A DNA stretch of 12,208 nucleotides. It comes from an uncultured Blautia sp. (GTDB taxonomy: Bacteria; Bacillota; Clostridia; Lachnospirales; Lachnospiraceae). This document shows, piece after piece, positions 6,413 to 12,208 of the stretch. A program made the position numbers and the translations under genes. The first letter of the stretch is position 1; each line of letters opens with the position of its first letter. The notes under the pieces are model-generated. The model had not been told where the DNA came from. It did not search any database and worked only from the letters and a program-made list of their open reading frames with translations. The stretch covers positions 1 to 12,208 of the forward strand of contig CAMOXX010000063.1 in the NCBI GenBank assembly GCA_946629475.1. The letters are read 5' to 3'.

Positions 6413-8401
6413 TCAGCAGACCTCGGCCCCTGCCGGCATATCCCTGTCGGGAACCATGACAGCCAGATTTCCTTCGGCATCCTCCGCGCAGAGGATCATG
6501 CCTTCACTCTTGAGCCCGGCCAGTACAGCAGTCTTCAGGTTCGTCACAACCATGACCTTCTTACCGACCATCTGCTCCGGGGAATAGCCCGATTTGATGC
6601 CGGAAACGATCTGACGCACCTGGCTGCCGACCTTCACCTGACTGCACAGCAGCTTCCGTGACTTTTTCACCGCCTCGCAGGCGATAATCTCACCGATCTG
6701 GAACTGAAGCTTCGCAAAATCATCGTAAGTGATCTCCGGCTTTGCCTCCAGATCAATCACATCGGCTCCCGCTTCCTCCGCGGATTCATCGCCGTCTGCT
6801 TTTTCTTCCTGCGCCGAAGCATTCTGTGCTGCGTGCATTGCCTCTACCTTTTCGAGGACTTCCTTCAGATCAAGCCTTGCAAAAAGAATCTCCGGTTTTT
6901 CGGTCACCTTGTTTCCGGACGGATAGAGTCCCCAGGACTCCAGATCCGCGAGGGTACGGTTCCCGGCAGACAGCTGCGCATAGATCCGTTCCTTTGTCTC
7001 CGGCATAAACGGCTCCAGAAGAGCAGCGCCGATGCAGATTCCCTCCACAAGATTGTAGAGAACTTCGGCAAGACGGTCCTTTTTGCTCTCTTCCTTTGCA
7101 AGAACCCAGGGCATGGTTTCATCAATATACTTGTTGCAGCGCTTAAAGAGGCTGAAGATCTCCGTCATCGCATCGGCTACGCGCAGGCGGTCCATCTTCT
7201 CATCAACCTTGCCCGGAATTCCGAGAATGAAGGATTTGAGATCCTCATCGACCGGTTCCGTCACACCGGTACGGGTGACAACGCCGCCGAAATACTTGTT
7301 GGACATCGAGATGGTGCGGTTTACCAGATTTCCGAGCGTGTTGGCGAGCTCTGAGTTGATCCGCTCCACCAGGAGCTCCCAGGTAATCACGCCGTCATTC
7401 TCAAACGGCATCTCGTGCAGCACAAAATAACGAACCGCATCCACACCAAAGAAATCCACCAGGTCGTCCGCGTAAATCACGTTCCCGCGGGACTTGCTCA
7501 TCTTGCCGTCGCCCTGCAGCAGCCACGGGTGGCCGAAGATCTGCTTCGGCAGCGGAAGATCCAGCGACATCAGGAAGATCGGCCAGTAAATCGTGTGGAA
7601 GCGGATGATATCCTTTCCGATCAGGTGCAGGTCAGCCGGCCAGTCCTTTTTAAACTGCTCCGTGCTCTCCCCGTCCGCGTCATAGCCGATTCCCGTAATG
7701 TAGTTGGTCAGAGCATCCAGCCACACATAGACCACATGCTTCTCATCAAAGTCCACCGGAATTCCCCACTTGAAGGAGGACCGGGAGACGCAGAGATCCT
7801 GGAGTCCCGGAAGCAGGAAATTGTTCATCATCTCATTCTTGCGGGATTCCGGCTGAATAAACTCAGGGTGTGTGTTGATATATTCAATCAGGCGGTCGGC
7901 ATATTTGCTCATTTTGAAGAAATATGCCTCCTCCTTCGCCTTCACCACTTCGCGGCCGCATTCCGGACACTTGCCGTCCACCAGCTGGGACTCGGTCCAG
8001 AAGGACTCATCCGGGGTACAGTACCACCCCTCATAAGCACCCTTGTAGATGTCGCCCTTCGCGTACATCTTTTTGAACATTTTCTGAACCTGTTTTTCAT
8101 GATAGTCATCGGTGGTCCGGATAAATTTATCGTAGGAGGTGTTCATCAGATCCCAGATCCGGCGGATCTCACCTGCCACAGAATCCACATATTCCTTCGG
8201 AGTAACACCTGCGTCTGCAGCCTTCTGCTCGATCTTCTGGCCGTGCTCATCCGTTCCGGTCTGGAAGAAGACATCATAACCCTGCATTCTTCTGTACCGC
8301 GCAATCGCGTCGGCGAGAACGATCTCATAGGTGTTCCCGATGTGGGGCTTGCCGGATGCATAGGCAATCGCTGTTGTCATATAAAACTTCTTTTTTTCCA
8401 T
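6413..8401 (-). CDS. metG: Methionyl-tRNA synthetase with C-terminal tRNA-binding domain
   Basis: Class I synthetase of 662 residues charging tRNA-Met for initiation and elongation. The Rossmann domain begins FYMTTAIAYASGKPHIGN; the signature is HIGN (20-23) rather than HIGH. KMSKS is at 300-304. The connective-peptide zinc region has Cys128, then CPEC (145-148), with Asp131 where four-Cys relatives have a second Cys. The alpha-helical anticodon-binding domain spans about 345-500. A low-complexity Ala/Glu linker (about 523-552) joins a C-terminal EMAPII/Trbp111-like OB-fold domain (about 555-662), which aids tRNA binding and dimerisation. The start is ATG 8401, seven bases after AGGAGG (complement of 8409-8414); a TTG codon just upstream extends the frame by one residue but is too close to that site. 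It is the first gene of metG-dfx-tatD, behind a structured leader of about 110 bases. Confidence 0.97.
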   Translation of the reverse strand: MEKKKFYMTTAIAYASGKPHIGNTYEIVLADAIARYRRMQGYDVFFQTGTDEHGQKIEQKAADAGVTPKEYVDSVAGEIRRIWDLMNTSYDKFIRTTDDYHEKQVQKMFKKMYAKGDIYKGAYEGWYCTPDESFWTESQLVDGKCPECGREVVKAKEEAYFFKMSKYADRLIEYINTHPEFIQPESRKNEMMNNFLLPGLQDLCVSRSSFKWGIPVDFDEKHVVYVWLDALTNYITGIGYDADGESTEQFKKDWPADLHLIGKDIIRFHTIYWPIFLMSLDLPLPKQIFGHPWLLQGDGKMSKSRGNVIYADDLVDFFGVDAVRYFVLHEMPFENDGVITWELLVERINSELANTLGNLVNRTISMSNKYFGGVVTRTGVTEPVDEDLKSFILGIPGKVDEKMDRLRVADAMTEIFSLFKRCNKYIDETMPWVLAKEESKKDRLAEVLYNLVEGICIGAALLEPFMPETKERIYAQLSAGNRTLADLESWGLYPSGNKVTEKPEILFARLDLKEVLEKVEAMHAAQNASAQEEKADGDESAEEAGADVIDLEAKPEITYDDFAKLQFQIGEIIACEAVKKSRKLLCSQVKVGSQVRQIVSGIKSGYSPEQMVGKKVMVVTNLKTAVLAGLKSEGMILCAEDAEGNLAVMVPDRDMPAGAEVC

Positions 8402-8424
8402 CAAACTACCTCCTGTTTCCTGTC

Positions 8425-8502
8425 CCTGCCCTTATTTTTTGGGCAGGAACTGTAAAGCCCTTTGATTCATATGCAGGCAAACCGGCGTAGATTCAGGGCT
8501 TT
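8425..8502 (-). promoter_or_regulatory. Structured metG 5' leader with two hairpins
   Basis: Read on the minus strand, AAAGCCCT (8495-8502) and AGGGCTTT (8454-8461) are perfect 8-bp complements around a 33-base loop. They are followed by CCTGCCC (8441-8447) and GGGCAGG (8425-8431), a perfect 7-bp stem with a nine-base A-rich loop. The second hairpin ends about 10 bases before the AGGAGG of metG, and CAGG recurs three times from the stem to that site. There is no T-box sequence or specifier stem and no SAM-riboswitch core that I recognise, and no T-run to make a terminator. Control of translation start or mRNA stability is possible but inferred. Confidence 0.55.
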
Positions 8503-8520
8503 TGACGTTGTAACCATGTT

Positions 8521-8529
8521 ATCATAACA
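8521..8529 (-). promoter_or_regulatory. Extended -10 promoter of metG
   Basis: On the minus strand TGTTATGAT gives an extended -10 element about 120 bases before the start codon. There is no good -35 at 17 bases. An alternative reading pairs TTTACA, 17 bases further, with TAACAT slightly downstream. Either would start transcription just ahead of the paired-arm leader. Confidence 0.5.
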
Positions 8530-8559
8530 CCATTCTTTTGTAAATAGTCAGCCCGCCGG

Positions 8560-9594
8560 TCACAGCCCGGCTATCTCCCCCTTCGCCTTTTCAAGAACCC
8601 GGATCACTTCATCGCAGAAGGCATCAAAATCGGGGTCCTCCTTCTGGCACGTATCAGGGTGCTCCAGAATATAGGAAAGCGCAATCCGGACTCCCTGATC
8701 ATAACGCACCGTTGTCCGCATTTCCGGAACGATCTGTTTCAGCTTGCTGTTGTCAAACACAACCGAAACCGCCTTATCTCCAAGCAGGCTCCCCCGCAGG
8801 TCATACCCGTATTTTTCCCCGCACGCTGCCAGGAACTCCGAAGATACATGAACCGTGCGCAGCTCTACTCCAAGAGCATCCGCGATGGTCGCGTAAACCT
8901 GGTCCCAGGTCAGCGTCTCATCCCCCGTAATCTGGAAAGCCTCGCCGATCGCATGGCGGTTTCCCATAAGACCGGTAAATCCAACGGCAAAGTCCCTGTT
9001 AAAGGTCAGCGTCCAAAGCGAAGAACCGTCCCCGTGCACGATCACGGGTTTCCCCTCCATCATTCGCCTGATCACCTGCCAGGAGCCGTTTTTTCCATGG
9101 ATCCCGACAGGGATGCTGCGTTCATCATATGTATGGCTCGGACGGACAATGGTAACCGGGAATCCTTCCTCCCGGTATTTTTTCATCAGGAACTCTTCGC
9201 AGGCAATCTTATCCCTGGAATACTGCCAGTAGGGATTGGCAAGCGTCGTTCCTTCGGTGATGATGTAGCCCGCTGCCGGCTTATGGTAGGCTGACGCAGA
9301 GCTGATATAGATATACTGCCGTGTTCTTCCGCTGAAAAGCCGGTAGTCCCTTTCTACGGATTCCACACGGAAGCCGATAAACTCGCAGACCGTATCGAAC
9401 GAGAGATCCTTTATCTTTTCAAGAACATCCGCCTCGTCATTGATATCCGCGATGATCTGATGCACTTCATCAGGAAGCACAGTGCTGCGGTTCCCGCGGT
9501 TCAGGATCCAGACCTCCCATTGAAGCTCATTGACAAGACGCTTTACAATCGCTGTACTGATGGTTCCGGTTCCCCCGATAAATAAAGCTTTCAC
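8560..9594 (-). CDS. NAD(P)-dependent epimerase/dehydratase-like extended SDR
   Basis: Predicted cytoplasmic Rossmann-fold oxidoreductase or epimerase, 344 residues. The dinucleotide loop is GGTGTIS (7-13). An Arg-rich end of strand two (LNRGNR, 31-36) suggests that NADP may be preferred. SSASAY (98-103) carries the Ser region, and YSRDK (125-129) is the YxxxK catalytic pair. RPSHTYD (near 154-160) is the extended-SDR substrate-binding segment. The substrate is not evident; relatives are annotated broadly as nucleotide-sugar epimerases or reductases. The start is GTG 9594, five bases after GGAGG, which is better placed than any ATG. It follows the methyltransferase gene by 23 bases, so it is the third gene after SGNH hydrolase and methyltransferase. 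No convincing terminator follows. Confidence 0.85.
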   Translation of the reverse strand: MKALFIGGTGTISTAIVKRLVNELQWEVWILNRGNRSTVLPDEVHQIIADINDEADVLEKIKDLSFDTVCEFIGFRVESVERDYRLFSGRTRQYIYISSASAYHKPAAGYIITEGTTLANPYWQYSRDKIACEEFLMKKYREEGFPVTIVRPSHTYDERSIPVGIHGKNGSWQVIRRMMEGKPVIVHGDGSSLWTLTFNRDFAVGFTGLMGNRHAIGEAFQITGDETLTWDQVYATIADALGVELRTVHVSSEFLAACGEKYGYDLRGSLLGDKAVSVVFDNSKLKQIVPEMRTTVRYDQGVRIALSYILEHPDTCQKEDPDFDAFCDEVIRVLEKAKGEIAGL

Positions 9595-9617
9595 GTTTTC
9601 CTCCTTTTATATGCTGC

Positions 9618-10529
9618 TTATGGATTGTTCCGCACTTTTGACAGTTCCCAGAAGGCTACCGCGCTCGCGGCTGCCACATTGAGCGAATCCACATTGTGCG
9701 TCATCGGAATCCGTACCGTGTAATCACACTCCGCAATCGTCTCACGCGCAAGACCGTCGCCTTCCGCGCCTAAAATCACCGCCAGCTTCTCCTGGCTCTT
9801 CAGTACCGGGTCGCCGAGGGGGATGCTGTCATCGCAGAGAGCCATCGCCGCTGTCCGGAATCCCAGCTTCCGAAGCACCTGCATACCCTGCCCCGGCCAC
9901 ACATCTCCTTTTTTCAAAGCACTGTACTGTTCACCCGGCATCTCCCGCCGCTGCAGTCCGGAACATCGTTTTTCCGTCAGTGTATTCCTGGTGATGTATG
10001 TCCAGGGAATCTGGAAAACGGTTCCCATGCTGACTCTGGAAGCCCTCCGGTACAAAGGATTGCTGCAGCGTTCTGTCAGGAGGACAGCGTCCACTCCGAG
10101 TGCCGCCGCCGACCGGAAAATCGCTCCAACGTTGGTCGGATTCTCAACATCCTCAAGAATTGCGATCCTCCCCGCATCATGACACAGCTCTTCTACCGAA
10201 GGAAGCGCTTTCCGCCGCATCGCGCAAAGCGCTCCTCTCGTCATCGGAAAGCCCGTCAGATTCTTCAGGACCTCAAGGGAGGCCGTGTAGACCGGAACTT
10301 CCGGATAATCGAAAGCCTCAGGCTTATCAAGCAGCCTGTCCTCGATCAGAAAAGAGACCGGCTCATACCCTGCGTCGAGCGCTCTGCTGATCACCTTGGC
10401 GCTCTCCGCAATAAACAGTCCGGGGTCCGGCTCCCGGCATCGCAGCAGCTGGACTTCATTCATCCTGGCATAGACATCCAGCTCCGGTGCATTAAAATCA
10501 TCAATCTTTCGGATTCTGTTCTCATTCAT
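9618..10529 (-). CDS. TrmH/SpoU-family RNA 2'-O-methyltransferase
   Basis: SAM-dependent RNA ribose methyltransferase of 303 residues with a trefoil-knot (SPOUT) fold. The N-terminal part (about 1-105) is a substrate-binding region of the type that precedes the domain in RlmB-like proteins (LRCREPDPGLFIAESAKVI). Motif 1 is ENPTNVGAIFRSA (129-141, with Asn133 and Arg139), motif 2 LGAEGDGL (253-260), and motif 3 IPMTHNVDSLNVAAASA (274-290). The RNA target (rRNA or tRNA) cannot be told from sequence. Between the strand ending IPWTYI and the helix beginning WPGQGMQVLR there are about 30 basic residues (180-210) where relatives normally have a short loop. The ATG overlaps the SGNH stop (ATGAATGA) and no clear ribosome site precedes it, so translation is probably coupled. 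Confidence 0.92.
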   Translation of the reverse strand: MNENRIRKIDDFNAPELDVYARMNEVQLLRCREPDPGLFIAESAKVISRALDAGYEPVSFLIEDRLLDKPEAFDYPEVPVYTASLEVLKNLTGFPMTRGALCAMRRKALPSVEELCHDAGRIAILEDVENPTNVGAIFRSAAALGVDAVLLTERCSNPLYRRASRVSMGTVFQIPWTYITRNTLTEKRCSGLQRREMPGEQYSALKKGDVWPGQGMQVLRKLGFRTAAMALCDDSIPLGDPVLKSQEKLAVILGAEGDGLARETIAECDYTVRIPMTHNVDSLNVAAASAVAFWELSKVRNNP

Positions 10530-11181
10530 GTTTCAGATATGGTTTCAGGTTATTGTATACGACACGGTAGCCATTGGCGTACATGTGAACACCGTCAATA
10601 CTGAACTCCCTTTTTTGCAGGCCGGTTTCATCTTCCAGTCCCTCGTTCACGTTGATAAACTTCAGATTGAGCCGTTCCGCCAGCTTTTCCACTTCCCGGT
10701 TTGCGTCAGACAGCTTCCTGATCCTGGATTCCATCATTTCCCGGAATGCCTCAGGCACCGGCAGGTCGCGGTTGTTGGCCGGGTAATACGCCATAACATA
10801 GATCTCCGTCTCAGGCAGCCGGTCCTTGATACGCCGGAGAAGGTGCTCATACCTGCCAATCAGGATCTCCACGCTGCATTCCGGATCACTGATATCATTG
10901 GTGCCGATGTTGATAAAGATTACAGAAGGCTCCAGGTCGAACACCTGCTCGTCCAGCGTCTCCTCCATCTCGGGAATCGTGTATCCGCCGATCCCGCGGT
11001 TGTAGATCACCAGGTCGGAATGATCCGCCATGAGGATCTCGTGGATCGGAAACTGCTCCATCAGGGAGGAACCGACAAAGAGTATCCTGCCCTTCTCTGC
11101 AAAGGCGTTCAGATATCGGAAACGGTTCACCTTATCCTTTTTTTCATTCTCAAAAAAGAGCTCCATCTCATTTTTTTCCAT
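10522..11181 (-). CDS. SGNH/GDSL-family hydrolase
   Basis: Predicted esterase or lipase-like hydrolase of 219 residues. The blocks are present: block I ILFVGSSLMEQFP with nucleophile Ser39 (G-S-S instead of GDS), block II NRGIGG (61-66), block III INIGTND (90-96, Asn95), and block V DGVH (196-199, Asp196 and His199). No signal peptide or membrane segment is visible, so it should be cytoplasmic. The substrate is unknown; relatives deacetylate sugars or cleave short acyl esters. ATG 11181 is preceded by GGAGG at 8-base spacing; the longer frame from a GTG at 11226 adds 15 residues upstream of this site and is not favoured. It is the first gene of the SGNH, TrmH, SDR unit. Confidence 0.88.
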   Translation of the reverse strand: MEKNEMELFFENEKKDKVNRFRYLNAFAEKGRILFVGSSLMEQFPIHEILMADHSDLVIYNRGIGGYTIPEMEETLDEQVFDLEPSVIFINIGTNDISDPECSVEILIGRYEHLLRRIKDRLPETEIYVMAYYPANNRDLPVPEAFREMMESRIRKLSDANREVEKLAERLNLKFINVNEGLEDETGLQKREFSIDGVHMYANGYRVVYNNLKPYLKHE

Positions 11182-11237
11182 CAAAATGTCCTCCGGCAAG
11201 TGCCTTGTCCTGTTCTGAAGAGTCACGTTGTAATTTC

Positions 11238-11266
11238 ATTATAGCTTTATCCAAATTCTCTGTAAA
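11238..11266 (-). promoter_or_regulatory. Sigma-A promoter of the SGNH-TrmH-SDR operon
   Basis: TTTACA (complement of 11261-11266), exactly 17 bases, then TATAAT (complement of 11238-11243), giving a leader of about 50 bases before ATG 11181. This is a near-consensus housekeeping promoter divergent from that of rubrerythrin. Confidence 0.75.
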
Positions 11267-11292
11267 GCGGAGATTCGGGTTCCTGTTCAATT

Positions 11293-11312
11293 CCCAGCCG
11301 CAAGCGGCTGGG
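11293..11312. repeat. Perfect intergenic palindrome between divergent promoters
   Basis: CCCAGCCG and CGGCTGGG are perfect 8-bp complements around CAAG (CUUG on the minus strand, a known stable tetraloop). It lies 26 bases behind the SGNH -35 box and 48 bases before the rubrerythrin -35, outside both predicted transcripts, with no T-run on either side. It could be a REP-like repeat, a protein site, or a remnant of another transcript. Confidence 0.6.
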
Positions 11313-11360
11313 ACTGAGCCCTCCATTTGACTGTCCGGCGAAAACCCTGCATGTGAACAC

Positions 11361-11390
11361 TTGACAATAACAGCTTTCTTTCTATATAAT
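11361..11390 (+). promoter_or_regulatory. Strong sigma-A promoter of the rubrerythrin gene
   Basis: A perfect TTGACA (11361-11366), 18 bases, then a perfect TATAAT (11385-11390). TATATA at 16 bases is an alternative -10. The -10 and the region after it are AT-rich. No clear PerR box is visible. The leader is about 40 bases, with AGGAG eight bases before the ATG. Confidence 0.85.
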
Positions 11391-11437
11391 AAAATAGTAA
11401 TAATTCTTGATTTTTTTTCAGAGAAGGAGAATTCATT

Positions 11438-11980
11438 ATGGCAAAATGGGTATGTAATGTATGCGGTTATGTTCATGAAGGCGATACAGCTCCCGATGCA
11501 TGTCCGATCTGCAAGGCACCGGCTTCCAAGTTCACCAAGCAGGAAGATGAGATGGTCTGGGCTGCTGAGCACGTTGTAGGAGTTGCACAGGGCGCACCGG
11601 AAGACATTATCGAAGATCTTCGTTCCAATTTCACAGGCGAATGCTCCGAGGTTGGTATGTATCTTGCCATGAGCCGTGTGGCATACAGAGAAGGCTATCC
11701 GGAAATCGGCGAGTACTGGAAGACTGCTGCTTTTGAAGAAGCAGAGCATGCAGCGAAATTTGCAGAGCTCCTCGGCGAAGTTCTGACAGACAGCACCAAA
11801 AAGAACCTGGAGATGAGAGTCGATGCCGAAAACGGCGCAACCGCAGGCAAGACTGATCTTGCAAAGCGCGCCAAAGCCCTCAACCTCGATGCAATCCATG
11901 ACACCGTACATGAGATGGCCCGCGACGAGGCAAGGCACGGCAAGGCATTCAAGGGCCTGCTTGACAGATACTTCGGCTGA
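11438..11980 (+). CDS. rbr: Reverse rubrerythrin (rubredoxin domain N-terminal, diiron peroxidase)
   Basis: Cytoplasmic peroxidase of 180 residues that reduces hydrogen peroxide to water in anaerobes. A rubredoxin domain comes first, with Cys6-x2-Cys9 (WVCNVCGY) and Cys22-x2-Cys25 (CPICKAP); a four-helix diiron domain follows. The expected ligands are Glu68 (FTGECSEVGMYL), Glu101 and His104 (FEEAEHA), Glu131 (DAENGA) and Glu164 and His167 (RDEARHGKAF). Domain order is the reverse of classical rubrerythrin, as in revRbr proteins of Clostridium, which act as NADH-dependent peroxidases with partner reductases. Codon use is even and GC-rich at third positions in the later part, which fits strong expression. 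ATG 11438 follows AGGAG by eight bases. A small gene of unknown function starts 44 bases after the stop. Confidence 0.96.
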   Translation: MAKWVCNVCGYVHEGDTAPDACPICKAPASKFTKQEDEMVWAAEHVVGVAQGAPEDIIEDLRSNFTGECSEVGMYLAMSRVAYREGYPEIGEYWKTAAFEEAEHAAKFAELLGEVLTDSTKKNLEMRVDAENGATAGKTDLAKRAKALNLDAIHDTVHEMARDEARHGKAFKGLLDRYFG

Positions 11981-12024
11981 TCAATGTGTCTTTTCCCATG
12001 ACAAAAGTGAAAGGAGGTTTTCAT

Positions 12025-12201
12025 ATGCCCACGAATGAAAAGGAATATAATGGCTTTCTTCTGGATCAGCTCCATGCTTTACAACGTATCGAAAAGATTG
12101 CAAAAAAGATAGGCAATGAGGAACTTCTGGAAGCGATTGAAGAAGAAAAGCGTTTTGTAAACGAGAAACTCTATCAAAATCCATCACTTACTGATGCATA
12201 A
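12025..12201 (+). CDS. Small helical protein of unknown function, downstream of rubrerythrin
   Basis: A 58-residue frame starting at ATG 12025, seven bases after a strong GGAGG (12013-12017) and ending with TAA at 12199-12201. The frame extends upstream to 11986, but that part lies before the ribosome site. I do not recognise a family. The protein has no signal peptide and no cysteine. It is highly charged, with a heptad-like run of Leu, Ile and Val (FLLDQLHALQRIEKIAKKI; ELLEAIEEEKRFVNEKL) that suggests two helices. No terminator is visible in the 44-base gap after rbr, so it may share that transcript. It could be an accessory protein to the rubrerythrin or unrelated; nothing in the sequence decides this. 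Confidence 0.7.
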   Translation: MPTNEKEYNGFLLDQLHALQRIEKIAKKIGNEELLEAIEEEKRFVNEKLYQNPSLTDA

Positions 12202-12208
12202 AGCAGTC

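Noticed and set aside
5891..6661. A 256-codon plus-strand frame across the tatD, dfx and metG junctions
   Set aside because: It crosses three recognised minus-strand genes, with no motifs and no promoter.
7415..8455. A 346-codon open frame on the plus strand, opposite metG
   Set aside because: It is entirely antisense to the well-conserved MetRS coding sequence, has no family resemblance and no ribosome site, and reads as a low-information mirror of metG codons.
8402..8520. T-box or SAM riboswitch before metG
   Set aside because: I looked for the T-box bulge sequence, a specifier stem and a terminator/antiterminator pair, and for the SAM-I core; none is present in this short leader.
8550..8575. 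Terminator after the SDR gene
   Set aside because: A GC-rich 5-bp stem (8555-8559 with 8567-8571) overlaps the stop codon, but there is no T-run after it.
10528..11244. A 238-codon plus-strand frame opposite the SGNH gene
   Set aside because: No motifs or ribosome site, and the opposite strand carries the complete SGNH blocks.
11383..11410. PerR/Fur box in the rubrerythrin promoter
   Set aside because: The region is AT-rich and one half looks like ATATAAT, but the second half-site does not match the inverted repeat.
11168..11938. A 256-codon minus-strand frame opposite rubrerythrin
   Set aside because: Antisense to a gene with all its metal ligands conserved; Cys-rich composition comes from the reverse complement of Gly/Ala codons.
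1..12208. tRNA or rRNA genes, CRISPR repeats, transposases, integration sites
   Set aside because: I saw no cloverleaf with a T-loop consensus, no regularly spaced repeats, and no transposase or recombinase motifs on either strand.

Overview
The window looks like ordinary chromosome from a strictly anaerobic Clostridia, most likely a Lachnospiraceae-type Firmicute. The evidence is Gram-positive-style AGGAGG ribosome sites, sigma-A promoters, a two-iron-site superoxide reductase, a reverse rubrerythrin (rubredoxin domain first), a MetRS with a C-terminal tRNA-binding domain, and a metG-tatD pairing typical of Firmicutes. The taxonomic call is inference from gene content. I see no rRNA, tRNA, CRISPR array, insertion sequence, phage gene or integration site.

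Layout. (1) 1-520, minus strand: the 5' part of a BMP/PnrA-type nucleoside-binding ABC transporter protein with its own strong promoter. (2) 648-3394, minus strand: a three-gene unit read as membrane metallophosphoesterase, PAP2 phosphatase, PfkB-type kinase resembling pseudouridine kinase. (3) 3395-3646: a divergent control region rich in short dyads. (4) 3647-5140, plus strand: a lone membrane-anchored CapA-like protein. (5) 5139-5178: a bidirectional terminator that overlaps the ends of both converging genes. (6) 5157-8401, minus strand: metG, desulfoferrodoxin, tatD, preceded by a structured metG leader. (7) 8560-11181, minus strand: SGNH hydrolase, TrmH/SpoU methyltransferase, NAD(P)-dependent SDR, from a consensus promoter. 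(8) 11182-11437: a divergent promoter region with a perfect 8-bp-stem palindrome. (9) 11438-12201, plus strand: reverse rubrerythrin and a 58-residue helical protein of unknown function.

How the genes fit together. The superoxide reductase and the reverse rubrerythrin form the two steps of anaerobic oxygen defence, superoxide to peroxide and peroxide to water, but are controlled separately: one within a translation-gene operon, the other from its own strong promoter. The PfkB kinase next to a nucleoside-type binding protein suggests nucleoside uptake and phosphorylation. The metallophosphoesterase, PAP2 enzyme and CapA-like protein are all predicted to be membrane-associated and may act on envelope phosphate compounds.

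Several genes have a better-supported start inside the longest open frame (PfkB kinase, TatD, desulfoferrodoxin, MetRS, SGNH hydrolase, small terminal protein); the coordinates given use those starts. I found no clear new multi-gene system. The most useful leads are the metG leader, the dyads upstream of the CapA-like gene, the dfx gene between metG and tatD, the insertion in the TrmH protein, the intergenic palindrome and the small protein after rubrerythrin.
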